Of a stretch of 43,700 nucleotides of DNA, positions 1 through 10,311 are shown piece by piece; the stretch's first letter is position 1; each line of letters starts with the position of its first letter. The stretch covers positions 1 to 43,700 of the forward strand of contig CALHVP010000063.1 in NCBI GenBank assembly GCA_938038975.1. The letters are read 5' to 3'. Source of the stretch: an uncultured Maribacter sp. (GTDB lineage Bacteria > Bacteroidota > Bacteroidia > Flavobacteriales > Flavobacteriaceae). The notes beneath the pieces were generated by a model, which saw only the letters and a list, made by a program, of their open reading frames with translations, searched no databases and had not been told where the DNA came from. The position numbers and the translations under genes were made by a program.

Positions 1-232
1 ACCCATTTTCAAGCCTTATGGACGGTATAGCTACATCATCACCGGTTGTATTATATACCTTTAAGCCATAAGTACTACTCCCTATATTATTAAAAACCGT
101 ATCCAAAAAAACAGTGTCTTTGGAAAAGGAAAGATTACCTGCACTTGGTGCATACTCAAAATCTTTCCTGCAAGAGCTACACCAGAAAATCAACCCAAGT
201 AGAGCAACGACCGTAATTGTAGTTTTAAGCAC
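1..232 (-). CDS. Lipoprotein, N-terminal fragment cut by window edge
   Basis: Seventy-seven codons are open to the left edge, so the C-terminus is missing. Residues 1-17 form a hydrophobic signal ending in a lipobox-like WCSSC, which predicts export and lipidation. The text after it (FSKDTVFLDTVFNNIGSSTY) resembles, from memory, a conserved flavobacterial lipoprotein family with a beta-helix C-terminal part; I cannot confirm this here. The start is a GTG, the only plausible codon that puts a signal peptide right at the N-terminus; no in-frame ATG precedes it. It lies 26 bases after the thioesterase stop on the same strand, so it is probably the third gene of that operon. Confidence 0.7.
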   Translation of the reverse strand, partial: MLKTTITVVALLGLIFWCSSCRKDFEYAPSAGNLSFSKDTVFLDTVFNNIGSSTYGLKVYNTTGDDVAIPSIRLENG

Positions 233-258
233 AGTTGTGAGAGTTATTATATATTTAT

Positions 259-648
259 TTATAAAAATATCTTTTCTATTTCTTCTGATATTCTCATTGG
301 CCTAAATGTTTCCTTATTTAGTAAGCACCATTCTGTACTAGAACGAACTAGTAGTGTCTTTGTTTTATTATTAGATATTTCTACTATACGGGTAGACTTA
401 GCACCTTTACTATTTTTTATATAGGTACGTAATAAAATCTCATCATTAAGAACAGCTGCTGCTTTATATTCTATATGATGTGAGAGTACCACCCATACTA
501 CTAGCTCTTGAATATCTTTTGGCGCCTTTTTTTGCCAGTGTTGTTTTGATATATCTTGAATCCATTGAACATAACGTACGTTGTTAACATGATCTAAGTC
601 ATCTAAATCATCCTCGGATACTATACGATTCATTTGAAAACTATTCAT
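259..648 (-). CDS. Acyl-CoA thioesterase, hotdog fold (4HBT type)
   Basis: A small cytoplasmic hotdog-fold thioesterase of about 129 residues, predicted to hydrolyse acyl-CoA or acyl-ACP thioesters. The motif DLDHVNNVRYVQWIQD near the N-terminus is typical of the 4-hydroxybenzoyl-CoA thioesterase/FatA-like group: the Asp is the usual catalytic acid and the helix that follows is the hotdog sausage. The frame stays open up to 684, but a start there would overlap the upstream gene by 35 bases. The ATG at 648 begins one base after that gene's stop codon, so I prefer it as a translationally coupled start. A further ATG five codons inside is also possible. The substrate cannot be told from sequence. 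Confidence 0.82.
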   Translation of the reverse strand: MNSFQMNRIVSEDDLDDLDHVNNVRYVQWIQDISKQHWQKKAPKDIQELVVWVVLSHHIEYKAAAVLNDEILLRTYIKNSKGAKSTRIVEISNNKTKTLLVRSSTEWCLLNKETFRPMRISEEIEKIFL

Positions 649-649
649 A

Positions 650-1705
650 TTACTTTTTATGAATTTGAACTTCAAATAATACATCCCATTCTTTACCAGT
701 TACAAAAAACGTTTTGCGTTCAGCATGATATGCAATACCGTTAAGAACATTGTCTTTTGCAAGCCAATTTGGTGTTTTTGTAACGAGTTTACTTAAGCCT
801 CCAAAGTTTACAACACCCTCAATTGCGCCGGTAGTTGCATTAATAATCATAACACCAGCTTTACCCCAAACATTAGCATACAATTTTCCGTCTACATATT
901 CCAACTCATTAGTTTCGTTAAACATAGAAGAGTTAGTAACCGTTTCTATATAGCTTTCTTCTACTAATGTATCTGGGTTTAAGAGCCAAATTTTTTCAGT
1001 ACCATCACTCTTAAATAACATTTTGCCGTCATTTGCTAATCCCCAACCTTCAGTACTTTTTCCATATTGAAAATTATCTAGCTTTTTCATTTCTTTACGG
1101 TCATAAATAAAGCCAACTTTGCTTTGCCATGTTAATTGGTAAATCTTATCATTAAGTATAGTAATACCTTCTCCAAAGTACATATCATCCAGATCTACTT
1201 GCTTAATTATCTTACCTGTTTTATATTCTAGACTTCGTAAAAATGACCTTCCTCTTTTACCAGTTGCTTCATATAACGTATCATTATAAAATTCTAATCC
1301 TTGGGTAAAAGCCTTATTGTCATGAGGAAATTTATTAATTATAGTATACGTATAAAGTTCCGGTGCATTTTGTGCTAGAACTTTGATTTTTTTTGAAATC
1401 TCTACAATTTCTTCATCAAAGGTAAAAGAGGCCTTAAGCACTTTGTTTCCAAGTTTTTCTACAGAAATTTTCAGCTTATTTCCATTTAATTCTAGAAGCT
1501 TACCATCTATGCTGTAAGATATATCTTGTATTGACTTCTCTTTTACATTTTTAATACTGACACCAACAATATCCTTCTGCTGAACAGTTTGCTTGTTGCC
1601 TTCTAAACTAATATCAAAAAGTGTACTCGGATTTTGATTTCCGCTCCCACAGGAAACAAATAAACTAACTAAATAGCCTATTACTAAGGTTTTAAAATAA
1701 TTCAT
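650..1705 (-). CDS. Glutaminyl-peptide cyclotransferase, lipoprotein
   Basis: The plant/bacterial-type glutamine cyclotransferase family (PF05096), which converts N-terminal glutamine to pyroglutamate. The N-terminus is a signal with lipobox LFVSCGSG (Cys19), so the enzyme is lipid-anchored. Residues about 25-100 look like a beta-rich, Ig-like extra domain. From about residue 105 the catalytic beta-propeller begins with FPHDNKAFTQGLEF and continues with ATGKRGRSFLR, YFGEGITILNDKIYQLTW, NELEYVDGKLYANVW and NGIAYHAERKTFFVTGK, all family hallmarks. The stop lies one base from the preferred thioesterase start. The physiological substrates in flavobacteria are unknown; periplasmic or surface proteins are the natural candidates. 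Confidence 0.93.
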   Translation of the reverse strand: MNYFKTLVIGYLVSLFVSCGSGNQNPSTLFDISLEGNKQTVQQKDIVGVSIKNVKEKSIQDISYSIDGKLLELNGNKLKISVEKLGNKVLKASFTFDEEIVEISKKIKVLAQNAPELYTYTIINKFPHDNKAFTQGLEFYNDTLYEATGKRGRSFLRSLEYKTGKIIKQVDLDDMYFGEGITILNDKIYQLTWQSKVGFIYDRKEMKKLDNFQYGKSTEGWGLANDGKMLFKSDGTEKIWLLNPDTLVEESYIETVTNSSMFNETNELEYVDGKLYANVWGKAGVMIINATTGAIEGVVNFGGLSKLVTKTPNWLAKDNVLNGIAYHAERKTFFVTGKEWDVLFEVQIHKK

Positions 1706-1838
1706 TCAACTAATATTAATATACGTACCATGTAAAAATAAGAATACAAATTGGAAGACCTTGCTTTGCACTCTATTCTTCCTAAACTAATTCATAAAAA
1801 TTAGAATATAAAAGGATTGTAAAAGTTTTAAAAGATTG

Positions 1839-1846
1839 TATATTTG
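1839..1846 (+). promoter_or_regulatory. Promoter -7 box of SRP RNA
   Basis: TATATTTG matches the Bacteroidota -7 consensus TAnnTTTG and ends four bases before the proposed RNA start at 1850. A TTG at 1817-1819, 19 bases upstream, can act as the -33 element. The 5' end of the mature RNA is therefore expected close to 1850-1853. Confidence 0.7.
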
Positions 1847-1849
1847 CAG

Positions 1850-1948
1850 CTGGCAAGTCCTACACGACCAGCTCCCTTAGAATCCCCCAGGGTGGGAACG
1901 CAGCAAGGGTATATGGTTGTAGCGGTGCGATGTAGGTAGCTTGCCTTT
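1850..1948 (+). ncRNA. ffs: Signal recognition particle RNA, small bacterial (4.5S) type
   Basis: The RNA scaffold of the signal recognition particle, which pairs with Ffh to target nascent membrane proteins. The conserved apical domain is visible: CAGGGTGGGAACGCAGCAAG at 1889-1908 carries the GGAA-type tetraloop region and the asymmetric loop that binds the Ffh M domain. The ends pair: GGCAAG at 1852-1857 with CTTGCC at 1940-1945, and the inner CCTACA with TGTAGG. A run of seven T follows from 1946, fitting factor-independent termination. The length of about 95-100 nt and the lack of an Alu domain put it in the small bacterial class. Confidence 0.95.
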
Positions 1949-2068
1949 TTTTATGCCTTAAAGTCAAGGTGATTTTCCTACCCCAAATGGTTGATACACA
2001 ATTAAAAAAGATACTAGCGAAATCAAGTATAGGCTAGTTAAATTACTTTTTAATTTGAAGCTCTATTA

Positions 2069-2878
2069 ATGAAACACAAAACAGTACTTATAACAGGCGC
2101 ATCCTCTGGAATTGGAAAAGCTATTGGTATATACCTTACACAGAAAGGTTATAAAGTTTACGGAACAACAAGAGATAAAACCAAATATCCCAACTTTAAT
2201 GAGTTCACCTTACTTGAGATGGATGTTAGAATACCTACAACAATACATACTGCAATTAATGAGCTTCTAGAGAAGGAAGAACTTTTAGATATTGTTGTGA
2301 ATAATGCTGGTATTGGTATAACCGGACCTCTTGAAGAAACTCCAAATGAAGAGATTTTAAAAGCTTTTTCTACTAATTTTAACGGCCCTATAAACGTTAT
2401 TAAAGCTGTATTGCCTCAAATGCGAAAACAAAACAATGGGTTGATTATAAATATTACATCTATTGCAGGTTATATGGGATTACCATATCGAGGTATTTAT
2501 TCAGCTACAAAGGGAGCTTTAGAAATTATAACTGAAAGTCTTAGATTAGAAACAAAAGACTTTGGAATTAAGTTGGCATGTCTTGCACCTGGTGATTTTG
2601 CTACAAATATAGCCTCAGGTAGATATCATGCGCCTGTAGTTAAAAATTCTCCTTATCAAGAGGCTTACGGTAGCATTTTAGAATCTATAGACCAAGATGT
2701 TGATAGTGGTGGAAATCCATTGGAAGTAGCAAAGAAGGTTCATAAGATAATACAAGTAAAGAATCCTAAAATACACTATAAGGTTGGCTCGTTTTTACAA
2801 CGTTTTTCTGTGGTACTTAAATCAATACTTCCAGATACCTGGTACGAGAAAATGTTACTTAAACATAGCCAAAAGTAA
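2069..2878 (+). CDS. SDR family NAD(P)-dependent oxidoreductase
   Basis: A classical short-chain dehydrogenase/reductase of 269 residues. The N-terminal cofactor motif TGASSGIG sits at residues 9-16, followed by the NNAG motif and a catalytic Ser in NITSIAGYMG. The Tyr/Lys pair is in YSATKGALE. The arrangement fits a soluble cytosolic Rossmann-fold enzyme that reduces or oxidises a carbonyl or alcohol. The Thr/Arg after the second strand (TTRDK) suggests NADP preference, which is inference. It stands alone between the SRP RNA and a convergent lipoprotein gene, so context gives no clue to the substrate. Confidence 0.93.
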   Translation: MKHKTVLITGASSGIGKAIGIYLTQKGYKVYGTTRDKTKYPNFNEFTLLEMDVRIPTTIHTAINELLEKEELLDIVVNNAGIGITGPLEETPNEEILKAFSTNFNGPINVIKAVLPQMRKQNNGLIINITSIAGYMGLPYRGIYSATKGALEIITESLRLETKDFGIKLACLAPGDFATNIASGRYHAPVVKNSPYQEAYGSILESIDQDVDSGGNPLEVAKKVHKIIQVKNPKIHYKVGSFLQRFSVVLKSILPDTWYEKMLLKHSQK

Positions 2879-2980
2879 ACTCTAACTGTTTTCTGGAGCA
2901 TACATTTCTATGTACTTAGTATTGCTAGACTAGCGTTGCCATACCAATATGATTGTTAACACTTGTTGTATACGATGCAA

Positions 2981-4363
2981 TTAAAAGTTGTTATAGATAT
3001 TTGAGAAGGCATCTACTATTAATGTGTCATCTGTGATAATACACTTGTTCATAGGGTAAAGTATTAACTTTTCAGTTACTTCTTTAAAATCGTCAGAACG
3101 AAACTGTTTGGTTGGGTCCAATTTGTAGTCTTCAATAATACCCATCCAATTTTGCTTATCGGTCTTAATATTTATTCCAACAAACTGAAAACCTGGCTTT
3201 GCTTTAGACAAATCATTCACTCTTTTAAATACACTTTGGTAGTGATTTTTGTTGGTTGCGGACCAAAAATAAAATACTGTTTTACTTCCCTTGGCTATTT
3301 CGGTAAGTGTTCTGGTACTATCTATAGTTGATATTACGTTAACTCCTGGTATAGTTCCGTTTGGTTGCATACTCTGAATACCCTGATAAAGGCTTTCTAT
3401 TTCTTTTATATGCATGTTGTTTCCTGATACTTTTTGAAAATCATGGATAAACACATTATGATTCTCAGGAGAATCATGTTCTTTTAATAAATAGTTAAAT
3501 GCAACATTTCTAAATAGGTTGTCCCTAAGGTCTTTTTCAACAACCAAACTATCAATCACGTTTAGTTTGTGAACATTAAAATGAAGCTGATTATCACCTA
3601 AGTCTTTTAGATTTTTGCAACCATGTTTGCAGGTCATATAAGATAGATTACCTAAATGACTTTTCATGAAATCGTAATAAGGTCTTAAATAACTAAGTTC
3701 CTTATCATTGTAATTTATGTTTTTACGATACGAATAGAAATTTTCTTCAAGATCATGCAACCCATGTTCTCTTAGTTTTCGTTTGTGCTCAAACGGATAT
3801 ATCTCCATGTACCTATAATAGGTGTAATCGATACTGGACTTTGCAATATCAAAAGCCTTTGGTGATAACGAGGATTCGTTCTGAATGGTTGCAAGCATTA
3901 ACAGCTTTTCATTCCTTAACTTGTTTACTTTTTTAATGAATTCTCCAGATTCTAAATTAAAATAGTTTGTTCTTATATTTTCCTCTTCCTCTTCATCGGA
4001 TAAAAATAATTCTAAAAGAAAATTATTGACTTCTTCATTTGTGCCAGAAAAAACTAAAGATTCATCAAAATATTGAGTGTTTAAACGGACCAAAAGACTA
4101 TCACCTTTTTCCAAGAAAACGTATTGTACTTCAGGATCATGATTAAAATGATAAAGTCCGTCTTCGATAGTTTCTAGTTGAAAAGCAAACCGATTTTTTT
4201 CATCTAAGCGCGCAGAATCGATGACCTGGGAACCCTTGTAAAGAATAACATATTCACTACTAGGATTTACAATTTCACCAGCAAACAAAACAGCATCATT
4301 TTCAACTGTATTATTGCAACTTACTAGTAGAAATGAAAAAACAATGAGTAGAATTCTTTCCAT
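2981..4363 (-). CDS. Thioredoxin-fold lipoprotein lacking the CxxC pair
   Basis: An exported lipoprotein of about 460 residues with lipobox LLVSCNN. The N-terminal third resembles the DUF4369-like beta domain seen before TlpA domains (VILYKGSQVIDSARLDE, then a GDSLLVRL strand). The middle is charged and helical. The last 130 residues have the TlpA layout, but where FWxxWCxxC is expected the text is FYFWSATNKNHYQS, so both active cysteines are replaced and disulfide exchange is not expected. The frame runs back to 4411, but the ATG at 4363 starts directly at the signal peptide and a -7 promoter box lies at 4386-4393, so 4363 is chosen. It may be a binding or structural relative of TlpA. Confidence 0.8.
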   Translation of the reverse strand: MERILLIVFSFLLVSCNNTVENDAVLFAGEIVNPSSEYVILYKGSQVIDSARLDEKNRFAFQLETIEDGLYHFNHDPEVQYVFLEKGDSLLVRLNTQYFDESLVFSGTNEEVNNFLLELFLSDEEEEENIRTNYFNLESGEFIKKVNKLRNEKLLMLATIQNESSLSPKAFDIAKSSIDYTYYRYMEIYPFEHKRKLREHGLHDLEENFYSYRKNINYNDKELSYLRPYYDFMKSHLGNLSYMTCKHGCKNLKDLGDNQLHFNVHKLNVIDSLVVEKDLRDNLFRNVAFNYLLKEHDSPENHNVFIHDFQKVSGNNMHIKEIESLYQGIQSMQPNGTIPGVNVISTIDSTRTLTEIAKGSKTVFYFWSATNKNHYQSVFKRVNDLSKAKPGFQFVGINIKTDKQNWMGIIEDYKLDPTKQFRSDDFKEVTEKLILYPMNKCIITDDTLIVDAFSNIYNNF

Positions 4364-4385
4364 ATAAAAACGCAATGTTGTGAAC

Positions 4386-4393
4386 CAAAAATA
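4386..4393 (-). promoter_or_regulatory. Promoter -7 box for the 4363 lipoprotein gene
   Basis: Read on the minus strand this is TATTTTTG, a full match to TAnnTTTG. It would start transcription near 4379, upstream of the ATG at 4363 but downstream of 4411, which argues against the longer N-terminus. Confidence 0.55.
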
Positions 4394-4508
4394 GTGAACG
4401 CCTATGTCCAACCCTGTTAATGCTGCGTTAAATCTTCTAGAGCTACCGTTATGCTGTTCCTAAAAACCGATTGGATAACAAGAATGTTAGCATTAGCATA
4501 TAAAATGA

Positions 4509-6167
<1,659 letters not shown>

Positions 6168-6170
6168 GCT

Positions 6171-6213
6171 TAGGTTATTTTATAAACAGATGACATTTAA
6201 AAAATAACCTAAC
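6171..6213. terminator. Hairpin between convergent genes, possible terminator
   Basis: TTAGGTTATTTT (6171-6182) is perfectly complementary to AAAATAACCTAA (6202-6213), a 12-bp stem with a 19-base loop, lying four bases after the ABC-F stop and 34 bases before the stop of the convergent gene. There is no clean T run beyond the stem, so efficient intrinsic termination is uncertain. Confidence 0.45.
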
Positions 6214-6247
6214 ACCAATATCCAATAAATCTAGTTAGTACTAATTA

Positions 6248-6970
6248 CTAAACGTTAAAATACTTACTGTTCCAAATGGCTGGGTTGAAATTTTTACCCA
6301 ACGCAAAACCGTAAAATATTACAACGGAAGCAATACACTTGAACATAAAAAAATAGATAATCCAAAATTCTGCTGAAGAACTGGATTTAGAAAATAAACC
6401 TTCGGGCACCATAAGTGTTACTAATAAACTTATTGCAAGAACCAAGCAACTAAGGTTAACAATGTTTTTAAAAGGCCACATGAATACTTTTCTCAAGGGA
6501 TGCAAATCATTACCCCATTGATGTATTAAATAAAAGTATCCGTTCCCTATCGGCGCAAATAATAAAGGATCATCCTTATCTTCTAATTTAAATAGCTTGG
6601 AAGGTGCTATAATTTTAAAGCCTTTTAATTCTAAATTGTGCTCTTTCTCTAATGATTTAATCTTAGCAATGCCTTCATGAGGGATTTCTCCTTTAAAGTA
6701 CCGAGAATCTAAAAAACGTAAACGGTAATCGATACAAATATTCTTTATATCAGTTATGTGGAATATTTTTTTTGTTTCCAACAGGTCAAAAATAAATCTA
6801 TTGGTTAAAGCTCCTTTTCCTGATGTAATAGTTGAATTAATTCTACTATCTTGAATATCAATGCCTTTAAGAATACTGTAGACTTCTTTTAATACCTGTT
6901 GTTGGGCTGAAGAATTTCTAGCTTTCTCATGAGCGAGCTTCTCTTGAATATTAGTTTTTTGTAGGAACAT
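6248..6970 (-). CDS. Conserved membrane protein of unknown function
   Basis: I do not recognise a functional family. The protein is about 240 residues: a charged N-terminal half (likely cytosolic), a middle segment with DPLLFAPIGNGYFYLIHQWGNDLHP, and two C-terminal membrane helices (roughly NLSCLVLAISLLVTLMV and FWIIYFFMFKCIASVVIFYG) separated by a Ser-rich turn. It looks like flavobacterial hypothetical proteins I have seen but cannot place. An upstream ATG at 6988 exists, but a promoter at 6995-7024 would start transcription near 6988, so the ATG at 6970 (MFLQKTN) is preferred. It converges with the ABC-F gene and has no operon partner. Confidence 0.75.
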   Translation of the reverse strand: MFLQKTNIQEKLAHEKARNSSAQQQVLKEVYSILKGIDIQDSRINSTITSGKGALTNRFIFDLLETKKIFHITDIKNICIDYRLRFLDSRYFKGEIPHEGIAKIKSLEKEHNLELKGFKIIAPSKLFKLEDKDDPLLFAPIGNGYFYLIHQWGNDLHPLRKVFMWPFKNIVNLSCLVLAISLLVTLMVPEGLFSKSSSSAEFWIIYFFMFKCIASVVIFYGFALGKNFNPAIWNSKYFNV

Positions 6971-6994
6971 TTTTCTTTTTTTTAGCAATTATCT

Positions 6995-7024
6995 CAAATT
7001 TACCTAATAATTGATTTCAACAAA
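6995..7024 (-). promoter_or_regulatory. Promoter (-33 and -7) for the 6970 gene
   Basis: On the minus strand TTTG (7024-7021) is followed after 18 bases by TAAATTTG (7002-6995), a textbook Bacteroidota TTTG-N18-TAnnTTTG promoter. It helps decide the start codon of the downstream gene. Confidence 0.65.
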
Positions 7025-7176
7025 ATTTTGTTTAACAATCTAAATTGTTAATATTGTGTTAAACTGATAAAATCAATTTGAATTTTTAGTGTAGAATTCA
7101 TCTTAGATTGTATCTTGTCGAAGAAATAGAGCATTTCATCGGATTTTAGAACAATCCACCATAATTAAAACACTAT

Positions 7177-7752
7177 ATGAACAACTGGATATCCCCCGTG
7201 TCTCTGTACATGCTATTTTTTGTCCTAATCTCAAATGCTCAGGACGTATTGACAACTTCGCAATTGCCCATTATTTCTAACTATGTATTAGACTCAGATA
7301 AATCTATTTTAAGTAAAACTAAAAGCTCTTTAAAACACAGTACCTTATTATCTGCATTAAATGCATCTGACTTAGCAGATTTACTAAACTATAGTGGCCA
7401 GTTTACCGTATTTGCGCCCTCCAACTTGGCATTTAAAAAATTATCTAAATTGACCATTGAAAAATTACTAGACCCAAAAAACAAAAAAGAATTAAATGCA
7501 TTCCTATCTGGACATATAATTGCCAGAAAACTAAGCGCTTCTTATATATTACAATCTATGTGTAGAGGTAGTGGTAAAGCTAGTTTTACTACAATACAAG
7601 GAGAGAAATTAATAGCAACAATGGAAGGGATAGATATTATCTTAACAGATAAGTATGGTAATCAAGCGCGGATAATGACTGCTGATACTAATCAAAGTAA
7701 CGGAGTAATTCATGAAATAGATACCGTTTTTTTACCCGTTACTTCGCTTTAA
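7177..7752 (+). CDS. Fasciclin-domain secreted protein
   Basis: A secreted or surface protein of 191 residues: signal peptide at about 1-21 (MLFFVLISNAQ then cleavage) and one FAS1 domain from about 50 to 187. Hallmarks are STLLSALNASDLADLLNYSG, FTVFAPSNLAFKKL (the H1 motif) and the C-terminal NGVIHEIDTVFLPV (H2 motif, usually NGxxHxIDxVL). FAS1 domains mediate adhesion or matrix contacts; the partner is unknown. The stop lies two bases from the stop of convergent pheT, leaving no room for a terminator between them. Confidence 0.92.
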   Translation: MNNWISPVSLYMLFFVLISNAQDVLTTSQLPIISNYVLDSDKSILSKTKSSLKHSTLLSALNASDLADLLNYSGQFTVFAPSNLAFKKLSKLTIEKLLDPKNKKELNAFLSGHIIARKLSASYILQSMCRGSGKASFTTIQGEKLIATMEGIDIILTDKYGNQARIMTADTNQSNGVIHEIDTVFLPVTSL

Positions 7753-7754
7753 TA

Positions 7755-10181
7755 TTATCTTAGCTCTGCATGTAACTGTTCTTCAAAATTACGCTGTAGT
7801 TTTTTCATTATTTTGTCTATCTGATTGTCTGTGAGTGTTTTATTATCATCCTGTAAGGTAAAGCTAACAGCATATGATTTTTTTCCACTTGGTAGGTTTT
7901 CACCTTCATAGACATCAAAGAGGCTTATATTTTTAAGTAAGGTTTTCTCCGTTTTATAACCTAGGTCATATACTTCTTTAAAGCTTACGTCATTATTCAA
8001 TAGTAAGGCAAAATCTCTTTTCACTTCTGGGTATTTTGAAATCCCTTCGAATTTTATATCCTTTTTATTCAACAACTTTAATAGAATATCCCAGTTAAAA
8101 TTAGCGAACAGAATTTCTTGTTTAATATCGAAATGTTTTAAGAGCGATTTTTTTACGACTCCAAAAGTAACTAACTCCATAGGTCCTTTCGTAAGCGAAA
8201 GGCCTTCTGAAAATAGTCCTGAACTATCTGGTTTACTTATGCTACCAACTATTCCTAACCGCGAAATAACAGTTTCAACAATTGACTTTAATTGAAAAAA
8301 ACCTGTAGGTGTATTTGTTCCAGTCCAGCTCTGTTCTTGTCTAGAACCGCTTAATAAAATACTTAAATATTTATCTTCTATTCTCTTTTCGTTGTTTGTA
8401 TGATATGTTTTACCAAATTCAAATAGGCCAAGATTTGATTTTTTCCTATTTATATTATAAGCAGCAATTTCTAATGCAGAGAAAATAGAAGTCTTTCTTA
8501 AAATAGAAAGTTCACCACTTAAGGGATTTAATAGACTTATCGTTTTCTTGTGATCTTCTTTATCTAAAAGTTCAGCATAATCGGGAGAGGTTAAACTATT
8601 TGTCAATATTTCAAAATACCCTTTAGCAGCTAATAAATTACCCACCACAACCTGTATTTTATGATCTTCATGGGAGCTAGTACTGGCTATAGACGCATTT
8701 AATTTTTGACTAAACGCAATATTATTATAACCATATACCCTAAGAATTTCTTCTATGACATCTACTTGCCGTTGAACATCTACTCTATAAGATGGGACAG
8801 ATAAGCCCATTCCAGATTCGGTTACGTTTTTAACCTTAATGTCTAAGGATGCTAAAATAGATTTTATAGTATCCTCAGGTATTTCTTGGCCAATTAGCTT
8901 ATTTATTTTTTTAAATGCCAAGAATACTTCATAATCTGCCTTCTTGTTAGGATAAAGATCTACGATTTCTGAAGTTATATCACCACCTGCGATTTCTTTA
9001 ATAAGTAAAGCAGCACGTTTTAAACTATATTCAACATTTTCTATATCAATACCCCTTTCAAACCTAAATGAAGCATCAGTATTTAAACCATGCCGCTTAG
9101 CAGATTTACGAATAGAAACAGGGTTAAAATAAGCACTTTCTAAAAAAATAGATGTCGTGTGTTCTGTTACTCCAGAATGTAGTCCACCAAAGACCCCTGC
9201 AATACACATAGGCTTTTCACTGTCACAAATCATTAAATCTTCTTCGTGAAGCTCTCTTTCGAGTCCATCTAAAGTGGTGAATTTAGTTCCCTTTGGCAAA
9301 GTTTGGACTATGATTTTACCACCTTTTATTTTTGCTGCATCAAATGCATGTAAAGGTTGCCCTAAATCATGAAGCACAAAATTAGTTGCGTCAACCAAAT
9401 TGTTTTTAGGGGCAATACCGATTGATTTTAGTCTATTCTTTAACCAATCTGGTGATGGTTGTACCAATACATTACTAATAGTAACTCCACAATACCTTGG
9501 TGCAAGGTCATTGTTTAAAACGTCCACATCGATCTTTAAAGACCTATTATCTATATTAAAATGGCTTGCTGGAGGAGTAATTAATTCTTTTTCAATCTCT
9601 TTTTGCTTAAGGCCTGCCTTTAAATCTCTTGCAACACCAAAATGACTCATAGCGTCTGCTCTGTTTGGTGTTAATCCTATTTCAAAAATTTCATCATTTT
9701 CGACTTCGAATACATCTGAACACAACATTCCTGGTTCTAATTGGTCGTCTAAAACCAGTATCCCATCATGACTTTCTCCTAATCCAAGTTCATCTTCGGC
9801 ACAAATCATCCCGTGACTTTCCTCGCCTCTAATTTTTCCCTTCTTAATGGTCCATTCTTCTCCTTCTGAAGTGTATAGTTTTGAACCTACGGTAGCCACA
9901 GGAACTAATTGACCCTTGGCAACGTTAGGAGCTCCACATACAATTTGCAACGGACTAGGACCACCTATATCAACGGTGGTTAATTTTAGTTTATCTGCAT
10001 TTTGATGTTTTTCACAGGTCAATACGCGTCCTACTACAATTCCCTTTAGTCCTCCTTTAACAGATTCAAAAGGAGTTATTCCCTCTACCTCTAAGCCTAA
10101 ATCTGTTAAAAGCTCTGATGTTTGTTGGGAGTCCCAATCAATATTGATAAACTGTTTTAACCAGTTGTAAGAAATTTTCAT
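7755..10181 (-). CDS. pheT: Phenylalanine--tRNA ligase beta subunit
   Basis: The beta chain (808 residues) of the alpha2-beta2 enzyme that charges tRNA-Phe. In order I see the N-terminal tRNA-binding OB domain (about 40-150, with VGRVLTCEKHQNADKL and IVCGAPNVAKGQLVPVA), the B3/B4 editing domain (GVTISNV to SGVTEHTTSIFLESAYFNP), the B5 domain with PSYRVDVQRQVDVIEEILRVYGY, the catalytic-like core and a C-terminal FDX-ACB domain (KYPEVKRDFALLLNNDVSF, ending LRRNFE-like). The length is normal. The alpha subunit gene pheS is not in the window, as is common for Bacteroidota where the two are unlinked. Confidence 0.98.
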   Translation of the reverse strand: MKISYNWLKQFINIDWDSQQTSELLTDLGLEVEGITPFESVKGGLKGIVVGRVLTCEKHQNADKLKLTTVDIGGPSPLQIVCGAPNVAKGQLVPVATVGSKLYTSEGEEWTIKKGKIRGEESHGMICAEDELGLGESHDGILVLDDQLEPGMLCSDVFEVENDEIFEIGLTPNRADAMSHFGVARDLKAGLKQKEIEKELITPPASHFNIDNRSLKIDVDVLNNDLAPRYCGVTISNVLVQPSPDWLKNRLKSIGIAPKNNLVDATNFVLHDLGQPLHAFDAAKIKGGKIIVQTLPKGTKFTTLDGLERELHEEDLMICDSEKPMCIAGVFGGLHSGVTEHTTSIFLESAYFNPVSIRKSAKRHGLNTDASFRFERGIDIENVEYSLKRAALLIKEIAGGDITSEIVDLYPNKKADYEVFLAFKKINKLIGQEIPEDTIKSILASLDIKVKNVTESGMGLSVPSYRVDVQRQVDVIEEILRVYGYNNIAFSQKLNASIASTSSHEDHKIQVVVGNLLAAKGYFEILTNSLTSPDYAELLDKEDHKKTISLLNPLSGELSILRKTSIFSALEIAAYNINRKKSNLGLFEFGKTYHTNNEKRIEDKYLSILLSGSRQEQSWTGTNTPTGFFQLKSIVETVISRLGIVGSISKPDSSGLFSEGLSLTKGPMELVTFGVVKKSLLKHFDIKQEILFANFNWDILLKLLNKKDIKFEGISKYPEVKRDFALLLNNDVSFKEVYDLGYKTEKTLLKNISLFDVYEGENLPSGKKSYAVSFTLQDDNKTLTDNQIDKIMKKLQRNFEEQLHAELR

Positions 10182-10311
10182 CTATTGGTTTTAAAGCTCG
10201 TAAAGATAAAACAATGCCCTAACACATTCAACAGGGAACGTGTTGAATTCCTTTTAATTTTCAAATCATCTTTATTAATCGTTATTTAGCTCTATAATTT
10301 CAAATTATTTT

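Noticed and set aside
750-953. Open frames inside the glutaminyl cyclotransferase gene and similar antisense frames elsewhere (for example 9400-9645, 27147-27392, 42212-42460)
   Set aside because: They lie inside well-supported genes on the other strand and have no family motifs.
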